DNA of 64,000 nucleotides from assembly GCA_014138095.1 (NCBI GenBank), contig JACGXE010000001.1, forward strand, positions 760,357-824,356, given 5' to 3'. The position numbers and the translations under genes are program-made. Position 1 is the first letter of the stretch, and each line of letters opens with the position of its first letter. Positions 42,108-51,419 of this stretch are shown here, in pieces. The stretch comes from Ochrobactrum sp. RH2CCR150 (GTDB lineage Bacteria > Pseudomonadota > Alphaproteobacteria > Rhizobiales > Rhizobiaceae). A model generated the notes under the pieces. It saw only the letters and a list, made by a program, of their open reading frames with translations, made no database searches and was not told the origin of the DNA.

Positions 42108-42134
42108 GGGCGTCAGCGTTTGTGCGCGACGCCC
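42108..42134. repeat. Hairpin downstream of paralogue 2
   Basis: GGGCGTC and GACGCCC pair around AGCGTTTGTGCGC, which itself contains a short GCG/CGC stem. A matching hairpin follows paralogue 3 at 42528-42556. No T-run follows on the leftward strand. Confidence 0.7.
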
Positions 42135-42153
42135 GTTATGCGATTAGGCTGGA

Positions 42154-42384
42154 TTAGTTCCGGTAGCTCGAAGGCGAAGCATCGCCAAAACGGTTTGCAG
42201 AACCATCCTGGGAAACCGAACCCGATTGGATCGTGGCGGTTGCGGTACGATCAACGGTCTGCGAAGCAACCGGGGTGCGGTCGTTTGCATAGAGGTTTTC
42301 AGGTTCGCCAACATGTGGGTTTTCAGCGAAAGCAGCACCAGCGGTCAGAGCGAGGGCAGCAGCAGCAAGAACAAGCTTCTTCAT
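42154..42384 (-). CDS. Small exported protein, tandem paralogue 2
   Basis: This 76-residue paralogue has a signal peptide ending at AGAAFA-ENPHVGEPENLY and the shared NDRTPVASQTVDRTATAT, GSANRFGDASPSSYRN parts. It differs from paralogue 1 mainly in the Thr/Ser-rich middle. The spacing of AAGGA to ATG is conserved. It has its own leader motif and hairpin, so each copy appears to be a separate transcription unit. Confidence 0.78.
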   Translation of the reverse strand: MKKLVLAAAALALTAGAAFAENPHVGEPENLYANDRTPVASQTVDRTATATIQSGSVSQDGSANRFGDASPSSYRN

Positions 42385-42527
42385 TTTCGTATTCCTTTAT
42401 AAAATTGCCGCGCGAATGACACCCATTCACTGGGGCCTGTTCGGGGCGCCCGGTTGGCTAAAATGCCATCCATCGGGGAGGGGGATTGAACAGAAGGCCG
42501 GGATTGCTTGGGAGGGTTCCGGCCTGT

Positions 42528-42556
42528 GGGCGTCAGCGGCATTTTGCGCGACGCCC
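42528..42556. repeat. Hairpin downstream of paralogue 3
   Basis: GGGCGTC and GACGCCC pair around AGCGGCATTTTGCGC. The form copies the hairpin at 42108-42134. Confidence 0.7.
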
Positions 42557-42575
42557 ATAATGCGGTCAGGCTATC

Positions 42576-42815
42576 TTAGTTCTCAAAGCTCGAAGGCGAA
42601 GCATCGCCAAAGCGGTTTGCAGAACCATCCTGTGAAACCATACCCCTGTGGGTAGCGTTGATCGTTGCGGTTGCAGTGTGATCAACGGTCTGTGCAGCAA
42701 CCGGAGTACGGTCGTTTGCATAAAGGTTTTCAGGTTCGCCAACATATGGGTTTTCAGCGAAAGCAGCGCCGGCGCTTAGAGCGAGGGCGGCAGCAGCAAG
42801 AACAATCTTTTTCAT
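42576..42815 (-). CDS. Small exported protein, tandem paralogue 3
   Basis: This 79-residue paralogue has the same signal type and mature ENPYVGEPENLYANDRTPV. An extra ATHRGM segment lies in the middle, and the tail is GDASPSSFEN. AAGGAGATAGGAA precedes the ATG. It lacks the leader motif found upstream of paralogues 1 and 2, so it may be the ancestral or the differently regulated copy. Confidence 0.78.
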   Translation of the reverse strand: MKKIVLAAAALALSAGAAFAENPYVGEPENLYANDRTPVAAQTVDHTATATINATHRGMVSQDGSANRFGDASPSSFEN

Positions 42816-43217
42816 TTCCTATCTCCTTGGAAATTGGAGCGGCGTTTCTTTTTCGTCGCTCCGATGCACCTGAAATGGGTGACAGTGGAGAAAAGTTCCA
42901 GTCACGAAAATGTTTTATTAATCACACATTCGTGCTCGTTAATATTCGGAAACATTCAGAGATTAGAAAAATATGTTATTTAAAACAATATGTTGATTGA
43001 TATACCAGCATTCACGTGTCTGTTATATGACGGTTTTTGTTCATAAATCGCGAACAGAGTGTACGTGTTTATTGTCCAATCAGAGTGAACAATAGCTAGC
43101 TTCTGAATAGGATGGTATCGACTGTGGCCGGAATGAGGTTTTCTTCGGGCGGCCCGAAGGTTGCCGCGTCGTTGCGATTCACAGTGAATCAGCATGGGCT
43201 CGATAAGGTTGCCAGCT
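42816..43217. other. AT-rich intergenic region between paralogue 3 and ispE
   Basis: The part from about 42900 to 43100 is AT-rich and holds no gene that I can support. It should contain the promoter of paralogue 3. A short CCAATCAGAGTGAACAATAG stretch near 43076 lies closer to ispE. Confidence 0.5.
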
Positions 43218-44126
43218 TTAAGAGGCGGCTGTGCCGGTGGCGATGACAAACCAGCCCGGCTTTTCGGCGCGGATTTGGGCTGCTGCTGCCTGCAAGGCAT
43301 GATCATCGGCGAAGATTGCGAAGCAGGTCGCGCCGGAACCCGACATCTGGGCGTAAAGCGCATCGCTGGCGCGCAGCAAGGCGAGCTTGTCGCCGATCTG
43401 CGGGGCGAGGCCAAGTGCTGGCGACAGAAGATCGTTGCGGGTGGCGCCAAGATAATGGCAGAGCGCACCGAGTTCGCTTTGCCCGGGCGGCAGCAAGGCG
43501 GGATTGTCCCGCTTGTCGAGGGCGCGGAATACGTCGGGTGTGGCAAGCGCCGTACCGTCATTGACGAGCAGCAGCGGCAGGGCCGGAAGTCCGGTAACGG
43601 GGGCGAGGTCTTCGCCGATGCCGCGCGCCGTCAGCGGCGTGCCATGCGCCGCACCGTGCAGGCACATGGGCAAATCAGCGCCGAGCACCAGGCCGAGGAC
43701 CGCCAGCGTGTCGAAGTCACAATTCAGCGCCCACAGCGTGTCGAGGGCAAGCAAGGTCGCCGCCGCATCGCTGGAACCACCGCCAATGCCCGACGCGATG
43801 GGCAGGTTTTTTTCAAGATGAATGGCAACGGGCGGCAGATCGCAGGCGGCATGCGCCCGCAACGCATCGCGTGCCTTGAGCACCAGATTACCACCATCCA
43901 GAGGGACAGAAGAGGCGAAAGGTCCACTGACCGTGAACTCGTCTTCCGTCGCATCGGCAACTGTGATCGTGTCGCCAAAGCGGGCAAAGGCCACCAGCAT
44001 GTCGAGCAGATGATAGCCGTCTTCACGCCGCCCGGTGACGTGCAGCGCGAGGTTGATTTTCGCCGGGGCAAGACGGGTAACAGACCGGCTGGCAACAGGC
44101 CGGGCGCGCAACAGAGTGTCGGTCAT
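43218..44126 (-). CDS. ispE: 4-diphosphocytidyl-2-C-methyl-D-erythritol kinase IspE
   Basis: This 302-residue GHMP kinase of the MEP isoprenoid pathway has [22 protein letters not shown] near the N-terminus and the ATP loop [18 protein letters not shown]. The C-terminal motif is [14 protein letters not shown]. It phosphorylates CDP-methylerythritol in the cytoplasm. The chosen start is MTDTLLRA. A longer open frame upstream overlaps the neighbouring gene. It lies 14 bp after a small membrane protein gene. Confidence 0.95.
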   Translation of the reverse strand: MTDTLLRARPVASRSVTRLAPAKINLALHVTGRREDGYHLLDMLVAFARFGDTITVADATEDEFTVSGPFASSVPLDGGNLVLKARDALRAHAACDLPPVAIHLEKNLPIASGIGGGSSDAAATLLALDTLWALNCDFDTLAVLGLVLGADLPMCLHGAAHGTPLTARGIGEDLAPVTGLPALPLLLVNDGTALATPDVFRALDKRDNPALLPPGQSELGALCHYLGATRNDLLSPALGLAPQIGDKLALLRASDALYAQMSGSGATCFAIFADDHALQAAAAQIRAEKPGWFVIATGTAAS

Positions 44127-44140
44127 CGAGGTTAAGCGGA

Positions 44141-44326
44141 TCAGTCTTTCTTGACGTAATATTCGCCGGTTTTCGGATCCTGCACCAGCGTGCCGTTTGC
44201 ACGGTTCTGCGCTTCCTTCTCGGCCTGACGGACACGCTGCGAAACACGAGTAGCCTCGCGCTTGAACGAGCGGTAGCCATACCAAGCGGCGATGGCGATC
44301 AGCAGCAGAAAAATGAGCTGTGGCAT
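44141..44326 (-). CDS. Small membrane protein of unknown function
   Basis: This 61-residue protein starts [19 protein letters not shown] with one membrane helix. A charged coiled-coil-like region follows ([21 protein letters not shown]) and ends in [25 protein letters not shown] precedes the ATG, and a TTG six bases earlier is a poorer start. It lies just upstream of ispE, probably in the same operon. Confidence 0.72.
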   Translation of the reverse strand: MPQLIFLLLIAIAAWYGYRSFKREATRVSQRVRQAEKEAQNRANGTLVQDPKTGEYYVKKD

Positions 44327-44457
44327 GGCCAAATCCCTTCGGCTTGCGCATTGGCCCGCAAGGTTTGCCCCGGCATATGCGCATGATGTGTGTGTGCGGG
44401 CGCGCCCTGATTGCGCCCTGTCATTTCTGACATCCTATCACGTTAAACCGTGATGTT

Positions 44458-45342
44458 TCAAAGGCCATAGCGGCCCCAAAGCGCTTTTTCTTCGGCAACA
44501 GAAAGTAAGCCGTCTCCAAGATGGGCGGCAATTTCCGCCGGTTCGATGCCGGATAGCGCAGACGAGAGCGCCATGCCGACGCCGGGAACCTTGCGGCCAA
44601 GCAGTCCGCGCTGCGGCTGGATCAGCTTCAGTTCTATCTTGTCGCCATAGGTCTTGCGCAGGAAACTGCGCATGTCGCCCAGGCCGTCGATGAGGCCGAG
44701 CTGCAATGCCGTAGTGCCGGTCCAGAACAGACCGGTGAAAAGATCGGATTCTTCAGCAAGCTTGCCGCCGCGCCGCTCCTTGACCATGTCGATGAAGGTT
44801 TCGTGGATTTCGAGTTGCAGCGATTTCAGCCGCTCTATGTCGGCCTTCTTTTCCGGCTGGAACGGATCAAGCGTGACCTTGTTGCTGCCCGCCGTATAGA
44901 CGCGCCGCTCGACGCCGATTTTCTTCAGCAGTTCCGGAAAGCCGAATGAAGCCGACACCACGCCGATAGACCCGACGATTGACGATGGATCGGCAATGAT
45001 TTCATCGCCTGCAAGTGCAATCATATAGCCGCCGGATGCGGCCACATCCTCAACGAAGATGAAAACTTTCTTCTGATGTTCGGATGCGAGGTCGCGGATA
45101 CGGCGATAGATGAGGCGCGACTGCACCGGCGAGCCGCCGGGAGAGTTGAGCGAAATCGCCACAGCGGGCGTATGCTTGTTGCTGAAGGCCTTTTCCAGAA
45201 CGGCAGCGGTCGATGCCAGCGAGAGGGAAGGGCGCAGCGCGGAACCGCCGGTCATGATGGCGCCGTGCAGGCGCACAACGGGAATTTCGATTGCAGCGTT
45301 GCGAAAGCGGCGCGGAACAAGACGCGTCAATAAACCGGGCAA
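44458..45342 (-). CDS. S49-family signal peptide peptidase (SppA/SohB-like)
   Basis: This 294-residue serine-lysine protease has SLNSPGGSPVQS, the catalytic Ser103 in VEDVAASGGYMIALAGDEI, and Lys155 in TAGSNKVTLDPF as the likely general base. The N-terminal part is short, without a long signal anchor. The family degrades cleaved signal peptides in the membrane. The length matches the short SppA type. Confidence 0.88.
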   Translation of the reverse strand: MPGLLTRLVPRRFRNAAIEIPVVRLHGAIMTGGSALRPSLSLASTAAVLEKAFSNKHTPAVAISLNSPGGSPVQSRLIYRRIRDLASEHQKKVFIFVEDVAASGGYMIALAGDEIIADPSSIVGSIGVVSASFGFPELLKKIGVERRVYTAGSNKVTLDPFQPEKKADIERLKSLQLEIHETFIDMVKERRGGKLAEESDLFTGLFWTGTTALQLGLIDGLGDMRSFLRKTYGDKIELKLIQPQRGLLGRKVPGVGMALSSALSGIEPAEIAAHLGDGLLSVAEEKALWGRYGL

Positions 45343-45403
45343 GGTAAACTCCGAACTGGATCAACTGTTGGAAGCGAATGTAGGAAGCAATCTTGGAAAC
45401 ACA

Positions 45404-45439
45404 AAGAAAACCCTCCGAAAATTTAAATCTTCGGAGGGT
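45404..45439 (-). terminator. Terminator of nhaA
   Basis: On the leftward strand ACCCTCCGAA and TTCGGAGGGT pair around an AT-rich loop and are followed by TTTCTTTG. It lies just past the nhaA stop. Confidence 0.88.
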
Positions 45440-45446
45440 GAATAGG

Positions 45447-46628
45447 TCAGCTTTTCGCGGGTCTGGCCACCAGCCGCAGCAGCCCGTAGCCAAATATGGC
45501 GGAGAGGGCGGAACCGGCCAGCACGCCAATTTTCGTTTCGGTTTGCAGGAGATCGGACGGGAAGGACAAAAGCCCGATGAAAATGCTCATGGTGAAACCG
45601 ATGCCGCACAGGATCGAGACACCATAAAGTTGTGCCCAGCTTGCACCCATCGGCCTTTGTGCAAGGCCGCTCTTGATGGCGAGCCATGCCGCACCGAAGA
45701 CGCCGAACTGCTTGCCGACGAAAAGACCGAGCAAGATGCCGAGCGTCAGTGTGTCGCCGAATACGGAACCATCAAGGCCGCTAAAGGAAATGCCCGCATT
45801 GGTAAAGCCGAAAATCGGCACGATGATAAAGGCGACAGGCTTTGCCAGCGCATGTTCGAGTATATGCAGGGGCGAACTCATATCGTCCGGCTTGCCGGGT
45901 GCCGCCTTCAGCGGGATCATCAGCGCCGTTACGACACCGGCCACGGTTGCATGAACGCCGGAATTGAGCACGAAGAACCAGAGAATCGCGCCGCCGATCA
46001 GGTAGGGCAGAAGCTTCATCACGCCCAGACGGTTCATCGCGAACAAGGCAATAGCGGTTACAAAAGCCCCGCCCAGATAGGGCATCGAGATTTCCGCCGT
46101 ATAGAAAATGGCGATGATGACGACGGCGGCAAGATCGTCGAGAATAGCGAGCGTCGCCAGAAAAACCTTGAGGCTTGAAGGCACGCGTGAGCCAAGCAGC
46201 GACAGGACTCCGAGCGCGAAGGCGATATCGGTTGCGGAAGGCACTGCCCAGCCGCGCAGCTTTTCGGGGTCGTTGAAATTCAGCGCCGCGAATATGAGCG
46301 CAGGCAGGATCACGCCGCCTGCCGCGGCAATGCCCGGCAGCATTCTGTTGGGCCAGCTGGCAAGCTGCCCGTCGATGAATTCGCGTTTGATTTCTAGCCC
46401 GACGAGCAGGAAAAACACCGCCATCAGGCCATCATTGATCCAGTGCGCAAGGCTCAATGGGCCGATATAGACGTGAAGAGCGTCGAAATAGGTTTGTGAG
46501 AGAGGTGAATTGGCTACGATGAGCGCGAGCGCTGCCGCTGCCATCAGCACAAGGCCGCCGGCAACCTCGCTATCCAGAAAGCGTCGCATAAGGGATACGG
46601 GGCGAGCGGAATTGGGACTGTGGTTCAT
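45447..46628 (-). CDS. nhaA: Na+/H+ antiporter NhaA
   Basis: This 393-residue inner-membrane protein has about 12 helices and the NhaA Asp-pair region [21 protein letters not shown], plus GLEIKREF near the N-terminus. It exports sodium in exchange for protons and maintains pH. The ATG has AAGGAG upstream. A longer open frame to 46784 would overlap the next gene and lacks such a site. Confidence 0.95.
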   Translation of the reverse strand: MNHSPNSARPVSLMRRFLDSEVAGGLVLMAAAALALIVANSPLSQTYFDALHVYIGPLSLAHWINDGLMAVFFLLVGLEIKREFIDGQLASWPNRMLPGIAAAGGVILPALIFAALNFNDPEKLRGWAVPSATDIAFALGVLSLLGSRVPSSLKVFLATLAILDDLAAVVIIAIFYTAEISMPYLGGAFVTAIALFAMNRLGVMKLLPYLIGGAILWFFVLNSGVHATVAGVVTALMIPLKAAPGKPDDMSSPLHILEHALAKPVAFIIVPIFGFTNAGISFSGLDGSVFGDTLTLGILLGLFVGKQFGVFGAAWLAIKSGLAQRPMGASWAQLYGVSILCGIGFTMSIFIGLLSFPSDLLQTETKIGVLAGSALSAIFGYGLLRLVARPAKS

Positions 46629-46648
46629 CGGTCTCCTTAAAGAAACGT

Positions 46649-46948
46649 TCAGGTGATTTGTGGCGCATCCACTTCGTAGAGCACAAGGTTGCGGTCTGTG
46701 ATGCCAAGCGTCGGCCATGTCGAACGCCAGGCGGCAATGTGCCCGGAGGCAAAATGTTTGTCCAGCGAAGCCCGATCCAACCATAGTTCTTTTACATGGA
46801 TAAGGCCGGGATCGAGAATGTCAGCGGCATAGGAATATTCGATGCAGCCCGCCTCGGCGCGGCTGGCCTCGATCATGCGCTGCATGGCCGGGCGCGCCTC
46901 ATTCAGATTGGCAGCAGGCAGCCGAACGGTTCCGACGATAAGCAGCAC
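46649..46948 (-). CDS. Putative quinol monooxygenase (ABM domain)
   Basis: This 99-residue protein has a [20 protein letters not shown] start and [19 protein letters not shown], the dimeric alpha-beta ABM/YgiN pattern. Homologues act on quinols or aromatic compounds. The start is GTG with GGAG nine bases upstream. The substrate is unknown. It lies between nhaA and trmN6. Confidence 0.85.
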   Translation of the reverse strand: MLLIVGTVRLPAANLNEARPAMQRMIEASRAEAGCIEYSYAADILDPGLIHVKELWLDRASLDKHFASGHIAAWRSTWPTLGITDRNLVLYEVDAPQIT

Positions 46949-46966
46949 GGTGTCATTCTCCGGGGA

Positions 46967-47749
46967 TCAAAAAAGCGCAGTCTGGCCATTATTAATGGCA
47001 TTGGCGCGGGGCGTAAAACCGTTTCCGCTCTCGCCATGCAGGATGAGCGGCAGCATGAAGGCCAGACCGGCGCGGCTGCCGCGGGTTCCGGTGACGACGA
47101 TACGGATTGCCGCCGCATCGTTGCGTGGATGCACCGGCACGATATGCAAGCCGCCGAAACGTCTGGCAAGCGATTCCAGAATGGGCGCGATGGAGCCCGG
47201 CCGTGCGATGATGGCAATGCCACCGCCCGGCCTGACGATGGCCGCTGCCGTGCGCACCCATTGCTCGAACATGCCGTCCGGCATCACATGCGCTTCCGCC
47301 TTGAGCGGATCGGGCGTGCGCCGGTCCGCCGCTTCGTTGAAGGGCGGGTTCATGATGGCGAAATCGAAACTGTTATCAGCAAGGCCTGCCGCAACACGCG
47401 CCTTTCCGGTCAAGGCCACGTCGGCTTCCACAATCGCAATACGGTCTGCCAAAGCGGCGTTCAGCGGATGGGCGATGGTCTTCCTGGCAAAGCCGACCAT
47501 CAGGCCAGACCGTTCGACAAGCGTGATCCGGCTTGCCGGGCACCGGGCCGCAACAGCAAGACCGGCAGCGCCTGCACCGCTGCCGAGATCGGCAAGCCGC
47601 CCGGCAAAACCGCCCGGCACCGCGCTTGCGAGGATCATCGCATCGACGCCGGAGCGATGACCTTTCATTGCCGGTTGCACGAGATGAAAAGCGCCGCGAT
47701 GAAAGACATCGAGCGTTTCTTCAATCTCGTTTTCGGCAGTCAGGCTCAT
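46967..47749 (-). CDS. TrmN6-like methyltransferase, probably tRNA m6A37
   Basis: This 260-residue SAM-dependent methyltransferase has the SAM motif ADLGSGAGAAGLAVA and the catalytic NPPF motif in FDFAIMNPPFNEAADRR, as in YfiC/TrmN6, which makes N6-methyladenosine at position 37 of tRNA-Val. HRSGVDAMILASAVP is the family N-terminus. Its ATG overlaps the DUF2007 stop (ATGA). Confidence 0.85.
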   Translation of the reverse strand: MSLTAENEIEETLDVFHRGAFHLVQPAMKGHRSGVDAMILASAVPGGFAGRLADLGSGAGAAGLAVAARCPASRITLVERSGLMVGFARKTIAHPLNAALADRIAIVEADVALTGKARVAAGLADNSFDFAIMNPPFNEAADRRTPDPLKAEAHVMPDGMFEQWVRTAAAIVRPGGGIAIIARPGSIAPILESLARRFGGLHIVPVHPRNDAAAIRIVVTGTRGSRAGLAFMLPLILHGESGNGFTPRANAINNGQTALF

Positions 47750-47970
47750 TTATCGCGCAGTTCGTGTTCAATCTCGGCATCAATCAGGATTTGCCGTGCT
47801 TCGTCCAGCTGATCTTCGCTGACCAGAAGGCGACGCGGCAGAACGCCCAGTGATCCCTCAATAATGCTCATATTGGTATCTGCAATGAAATAAGCTATTC
47901 CCGCCTCCTTCATCAAGGCTTCGGCGAAAGACAGCAGGACGGAATCGTTGGTGCGGATAAGTTCGATCAT
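47746..47970 (-). CDS. DUF2007 family protein
   Basis: This 74-residue protein has IELIRTNDSVLLSFAEALMKE and PRRLLVSEDQLDEARQIL, the DUF2007 ferredoxin-like fold. It is annotated as a putative signal-transducing protein, but its role is not known. It is translationally coupled to the methyltransferase and transcribed first. Confidence 0.88.
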   Translation of the reverse strand: MIELIRTNDSVLLSFAEALMKEAGIAYFIADTNMSIIEGSLGVLPRRLLVSEDQLDEARQILIDAEIEHELRDK

Positions 47971-48100
47971 TTACCCACTTTGTAGCCAATGCACCGCATT
48001 GACAACTGCTTCCGTCAATGTTGAACAGGCTGTGAAGGCACGGAATGCGTCTTGAGCATTCCGCTGCGCTTAAATATGGTGGCGGCCCCATCAAGGAGTA

Positions 48101-49123
48101 ATGGCATTGGGTGTGGTTCTGAATCTCGACGACAAGAAAAAGCAGACAGGATCGGTGCAACCGCTTGTCGACCTGACGAAGGCCGATATGGCGCGCGTGA
48201 ACGAAATGATCCTGTCACGTGCCGGTTCCGACGTCGAAATGATTCCCGAAGTCGCCAATCATCTGATCTCGTCGGGCGGCAAACGCCTGCGTCCGATGAT
48301 GACGCTCGCCGCTGCCCGCATGTTCGGTTACGACGGCGATGGTCATGTGCGTCTCGCAACCGCTGTCGAATTCATGCATACGGCAACACTGCTGCATGAC
48401 GATGTAGTGGACGAAAGCGATCTGCGTCGCGGCAAAAGCACCGCCCGCATGATCTGGGGCAACCAGGCCAGCGTTCTCGTTGGCGACTTCCTGCTCGGTC
48501 AGGCTTTCAAGATGATGGTCGATGTCGGTTCGCTTGATGCGCTCGACGTGCTGGCGACGTCCGCTTCGGTGATCGCCGAAGGCGAGGTCATGCAGCTTGC
48601 CGCCGCCAAGAACATGGAAACCACCGAAAACGAATATCTGGCAGTCATCAAGGCCAAGACGGCGGCGCTGTTCTCGGCTGCTGCCGAAGTCGGCCCGATC
48701 ATCGCCGGTGTGCAGCGCTCGGATCGCGCTGCGCTGCGCGATTACGGCCTCAATCTCGGTCTTGCTTTCCAGCTGGTTGATGATGCGCTTGATTATGGCG
48801 GTTCGGCTGCCGATCTCGGCAAGAACACCGGCGACGATTTCCGCGAAGGCAAGATCACGCTTCCCGTCATTTTGAGCTACCGCCGTGGCACGGATGAGGA
48901 ACGCGCTTTCTGGAAGCACGCCATCGAAGACGGTGCGAGCGACGACGCATCGCTGCAAAAGGCCATCGGCCTGATGACCAAGCACGGCGCGATTGCCGAC
49001 ACGGTGCAGCGCGCGCGTCACTTCGGCGAGATTGCCCGCGACGCTCTGGCGCCGCTCAAGGCAACGCCGGAAAAGGATGCGCTGATCGAAGTCATCGATT
49101 TCTGCATCAGCCGCGTGAACTGA
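48101..49123 (+). CDS. ispB: Polyprenyl (octa/decaprenyl) diphosphate synthase
   Basis: This 340-residue trans-isoprenyl synthase has both Asp-rich motifs, LLHDDVVDES and QLVDDALDYGG, and GGKRLRPMM before the first. It makes the side chain of ubiquinone. Brucella relatives use Q10, so decaprenyl is likely, but chain length cannot be read here. AAGGAG precedes the start by only three bases, so a GTG 9-12 bases downstream may be used. Confidence 0.92.
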   Translation: MALGVVLNLDDKKKQTGSVQPLVDLTKADMARVNEMILSRAGSDVEMIPEVANHLISSGGKRLRPMMTLAAARMFGYDGDGHVRLATAVEFMHTATLLHDDVVDESDLRRGKSTARMIWGNQASVLVGDFLLGQAFKMMVDVGSLDALDVLATSASVIAEGEVMQLAAAKNMETTENEYLAVIKAKTAALFSAAAEVGPIIAGVQRSDRAALRDYGLNLGLAFQLVDDALDYGGSAADLGKNTGDDFREGKITLPVILSYRRGTDEERAFWKHAIEDGASDDASLQKAIGLMTKHGAIADTVQRARHFGEIARDALAPLKATPEKDALIEVIDFCISRVN

Positions 49124-49173
49124 GTTTCCAGACGTCTTTCGCGTTTTCGGATATTTTCGAACAGGGATCGATC

Positions 49174-49205
49174 AAGAAAAGCTTTCCATCACGGATGCTT
49201 TTCTT
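49174..49205 (+). terminator. Possible terminator after ispB
   Basis: AAGAAAAGC and GCTTTTCTT are perfect 9-bp inverses around a loop of 14 bases. The T-rich arm itself ends the structure, with no long T-run after it. Confidence 0.5.
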
Positions 49206-49334
49206 GCCCCCTCATCCCAAAAAGGCCATGCTTGGCGTGCCTGTTCCGTTAAGGTCAGAGCGCGGTGCGTTGGAGGCAATCGGCGATTCGTTGCCGATTC
49301 CGCATATGGGAATTTGAGAAGAGGATAGGGCTTC

Positions 49335-51215
49335 ATGCGGCATGGAATGAAACACGGCCCGCTTTATGGTTTGCTTCTTTCGCTTCTGGCGGGAATTGCA
49401 ATGCCTGCCAGCGGAGCATTGGCCAAGACGCCAGCCGATCCCGCTCCTGTCGCTACGCCTGCTGTTCGGGCCGGTTCCTTTGCAGGCGCCTATCTGGCGG
49501 GCCGCACCGCCGAAGCCGATAATAATCTCTCTACAGCTGCCGATTTCTATCGTCAGGCCATGGCCTTCGATCCGGGCAACAGTCAGGTCAAACAGGACCT
49601 GCTTCTGGTCCTGTTGACGGAAGGCCGTTTCAAGGACGCGCTGCCGCTTGCGTCCGAATTGCAGAATACACCGGATATAGAGCGCTTCTCCCGCGTTGCC
49701 CTTGCCATCGACGCCATTTCCAAAAAGCAGTATCGCAAGGTCGGTCCGCTTTTGATGCTGTCCATGCAGTCCGATATGGATCGTCTTGCTACCGGCTTCA
49801 TGAATGCCTGGGTCAAGGTCGGGCAGGGCAATCCCAAGCAGGCGCTGGCCGATATCAAGAAGATGGAAGGCCCCGAATGGTATGGCCTGTTCCGCACCTA
49901 TAATTCCGCTTTGATCGCCGATCAGGCCGGGATGAAGAAGGAAGCGGCTGATTTCTACCAGCAGGCGCTTGATGATCGTCCCGGCGGTAGTGCTGCGCCG
50001 GACACCTATGAACGCGTCATCATGGCTTATGCCTCATTCAAGCTGCGTCAGGGCGACAAGGATGGCGCAATCCAGCTTCTGAAGGATGGCGAGGAGCTTT
50101 TGAACGGTCGCATGACCCTGACCGAACTGCGCGAGCAGATCGAGGCAGGGCGGAAAATCGACCGTCTGATCGAAACGCCGCAGCAGGGCGCCGGTGAAGT
50201 TCTCTATACGCTCGGCACGGCAATCAATCGCAGCGGCGCAGAGGCTTTTGCCAAGCTTTATCTGCAGCTCTCGCTGCCGTTGCGTCCGGGCAATGACGCT
50301 ACCCTGTTCCAGCTGGGCGATATTTCGGCAAAGCTGCGCCGTCCGGAAGCGGCGGTCGCATATTATGCGGACGTGCCGGAAACCTCGCCCTATCGCCGCG
50401 ATGCCGAAATGCAGCGCGCGCTGAACCTTGCCGATAACGACAAGTCTGCCGAGGCCATCGAGCAGTTGAAGATATTGCTGGGCCGCGACAAGACCGACAT
50501 TCGCACCTATCTGGCGCTGGGCGGTGTTTACGCGCAGGACAAGAATTTCGCTGAGGCAGCCAAGATTTACGATGGTGCTGTCGAGCAGATCAAGACGCCG
50601 GAACGCAAGGACTGGCCGGTCTTCTACCAGCGCGGCATCGCCTATGAGCGCCTGAAGCAGTGGGACAAGGCGGAGCCGAGCTTCAACAAGGCGCTGGAGC
50701 TTTATCCCGATCAGCCGCAGGTGCTGAACTATCTCGGTTATTCCTGGGTCGATATGGGCATCCATCTTGATCGTGCACTGGACATGATCAAGAAGGCTGT
50801 CGAGTTGCGTCCGCAGGACGGTTACATCGTCGATTCGCTGGGCTGGGCCTATTACAAGCTCGGCCGTTACGACGAAGCGGTGGTGGAACTGGAAAAGGCT
50901 GTGAAGCTGCGCCCGGAAGACCCGACCATCAATGATCATATGGGCGATGCCTATTGGCGCGTTGGCCGTCAGCTTGAAGCGACGTTCCAGTGGCACCATG
51001 CGATTGCAGGCAAGCCGGAGCCGGAAGACCTCGTCAAGATCGAGGAAAAGCTGAAGAAGGGCCTGCCCGATGTTCCGGGCCAGTCGTCCGCCGATGCGAC
51101 AAAGCCCGGCGAGAAGACGCCGGATCAGCCGAAACCGGAAGAACCGAAGCAGGACACGCCTGCTGTCGCGCCTGCACCAGCGGCACCCGCACCGGAAAAG
51201 CCGACGACGGATTAA
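49335..51215 (+). CDS. Large exported TPR protein
   Basis: This 626-residue protein has a signal peptide ending near ASGALA-KTPAD, then TPR-type helical repeats. Clear examples are AFDPGNSQVKQDLLLVLLTEG, given here at about residues 75-95, and RGIAYERLKQWDKAEPSFNK with QVLNYLGYSWVDMG at about 430-480. The C-terminal 50 residues are rich in Pro, Glu and Ala and probably disordered. It resembles envelope TPR scaffolds of alphaproteobacteria. No enzyme motif was seen. Confidence 0.85.
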   Translation: MRHGMKHGPLYGLLLSLLAGIAMPASGALAKTPADPAPVATPAVRAGSFAGAYLAGRTAEADNNLSTAADFYRQAMAFDPGNSQVKQDLLLVLLTEGRFKDALPLASELQNTPDIERFSRVALAIDAISKKQYRKVGPLLMLSMQSDMDRLATGFMNAWVKVGQGNPKQALADIKKMEGPEWYGLFRTYNSALIADQAGMKKEAADFYQQALDDRPGGSAAPDTYERVIMAYASFKLRQGDKDGAIQLLKDGEELLNGRMTLTELREQIEAGRKIDRLIETPQQGAGEVLYTLGTAINRSGAEAFAKLYLQLSLPLRPGNDATLFQLGDISAKLRRPEAAVAYYADVPETSPYRRDAEMQRALNLADNDKSAEAIEQLKILLGRDKTDIRTYLALGGVYAQDKNFAEAAKIYDGAVEQIKTPERKDWPVFYQRGIAYERLKQWDKAEPSFNKALELYPDQPQVLNYLGYSWVDMGIHLDRALDMIKKAVELRPQDGYIVDSLGWAYYKLGRYDEAVVELEKAVKLRPEDPTINDHMGDAYWRVGRQLEATFQWHHAIAGKPEPEDLVKIEEKLKKGLPDVPGQSSADATKPGEKTPDQPKPEEPKQDTPAVAPAPAAPAPEKPTTD

Positions 51216-51300
51216 AAGCGGCAGGTACGTTCGGTTTCAGGGCGATGTGACATGAAACCGGCAGCCTGCGCTTGACCCTGCGGTGCTGATGTATGATCTG

Positions 51301-51347
51301 GCAGGATTTTTATCCGAAAACCGGTTGCCACTTTTCGGAAATCCTGC
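51301..51347. repeat. Family B palindromic repeat, copy in the glyQ leader
   Basis: GCAGGATTT and AAATCCTGC are perfect outer arms around TATCCGAAAACCGG and CCACTTTTCGG. It ends 72 bp before the glyQ start. Confidence 0.8.
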
Positions 51348-51419
51348 TTAGACCGGGCCATCATTTCAATAACGAGGCCCAGCCCGGTGTCTAATTCGTC
51401 CAGCATGTTGCCAGCACAT

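Noticed and set aside
43080..43217. Extension of a coding region beyond the end of ispE
   Set aside because: The open frame that crosses this stretch is in a different frame from ispE and shows no protein features.
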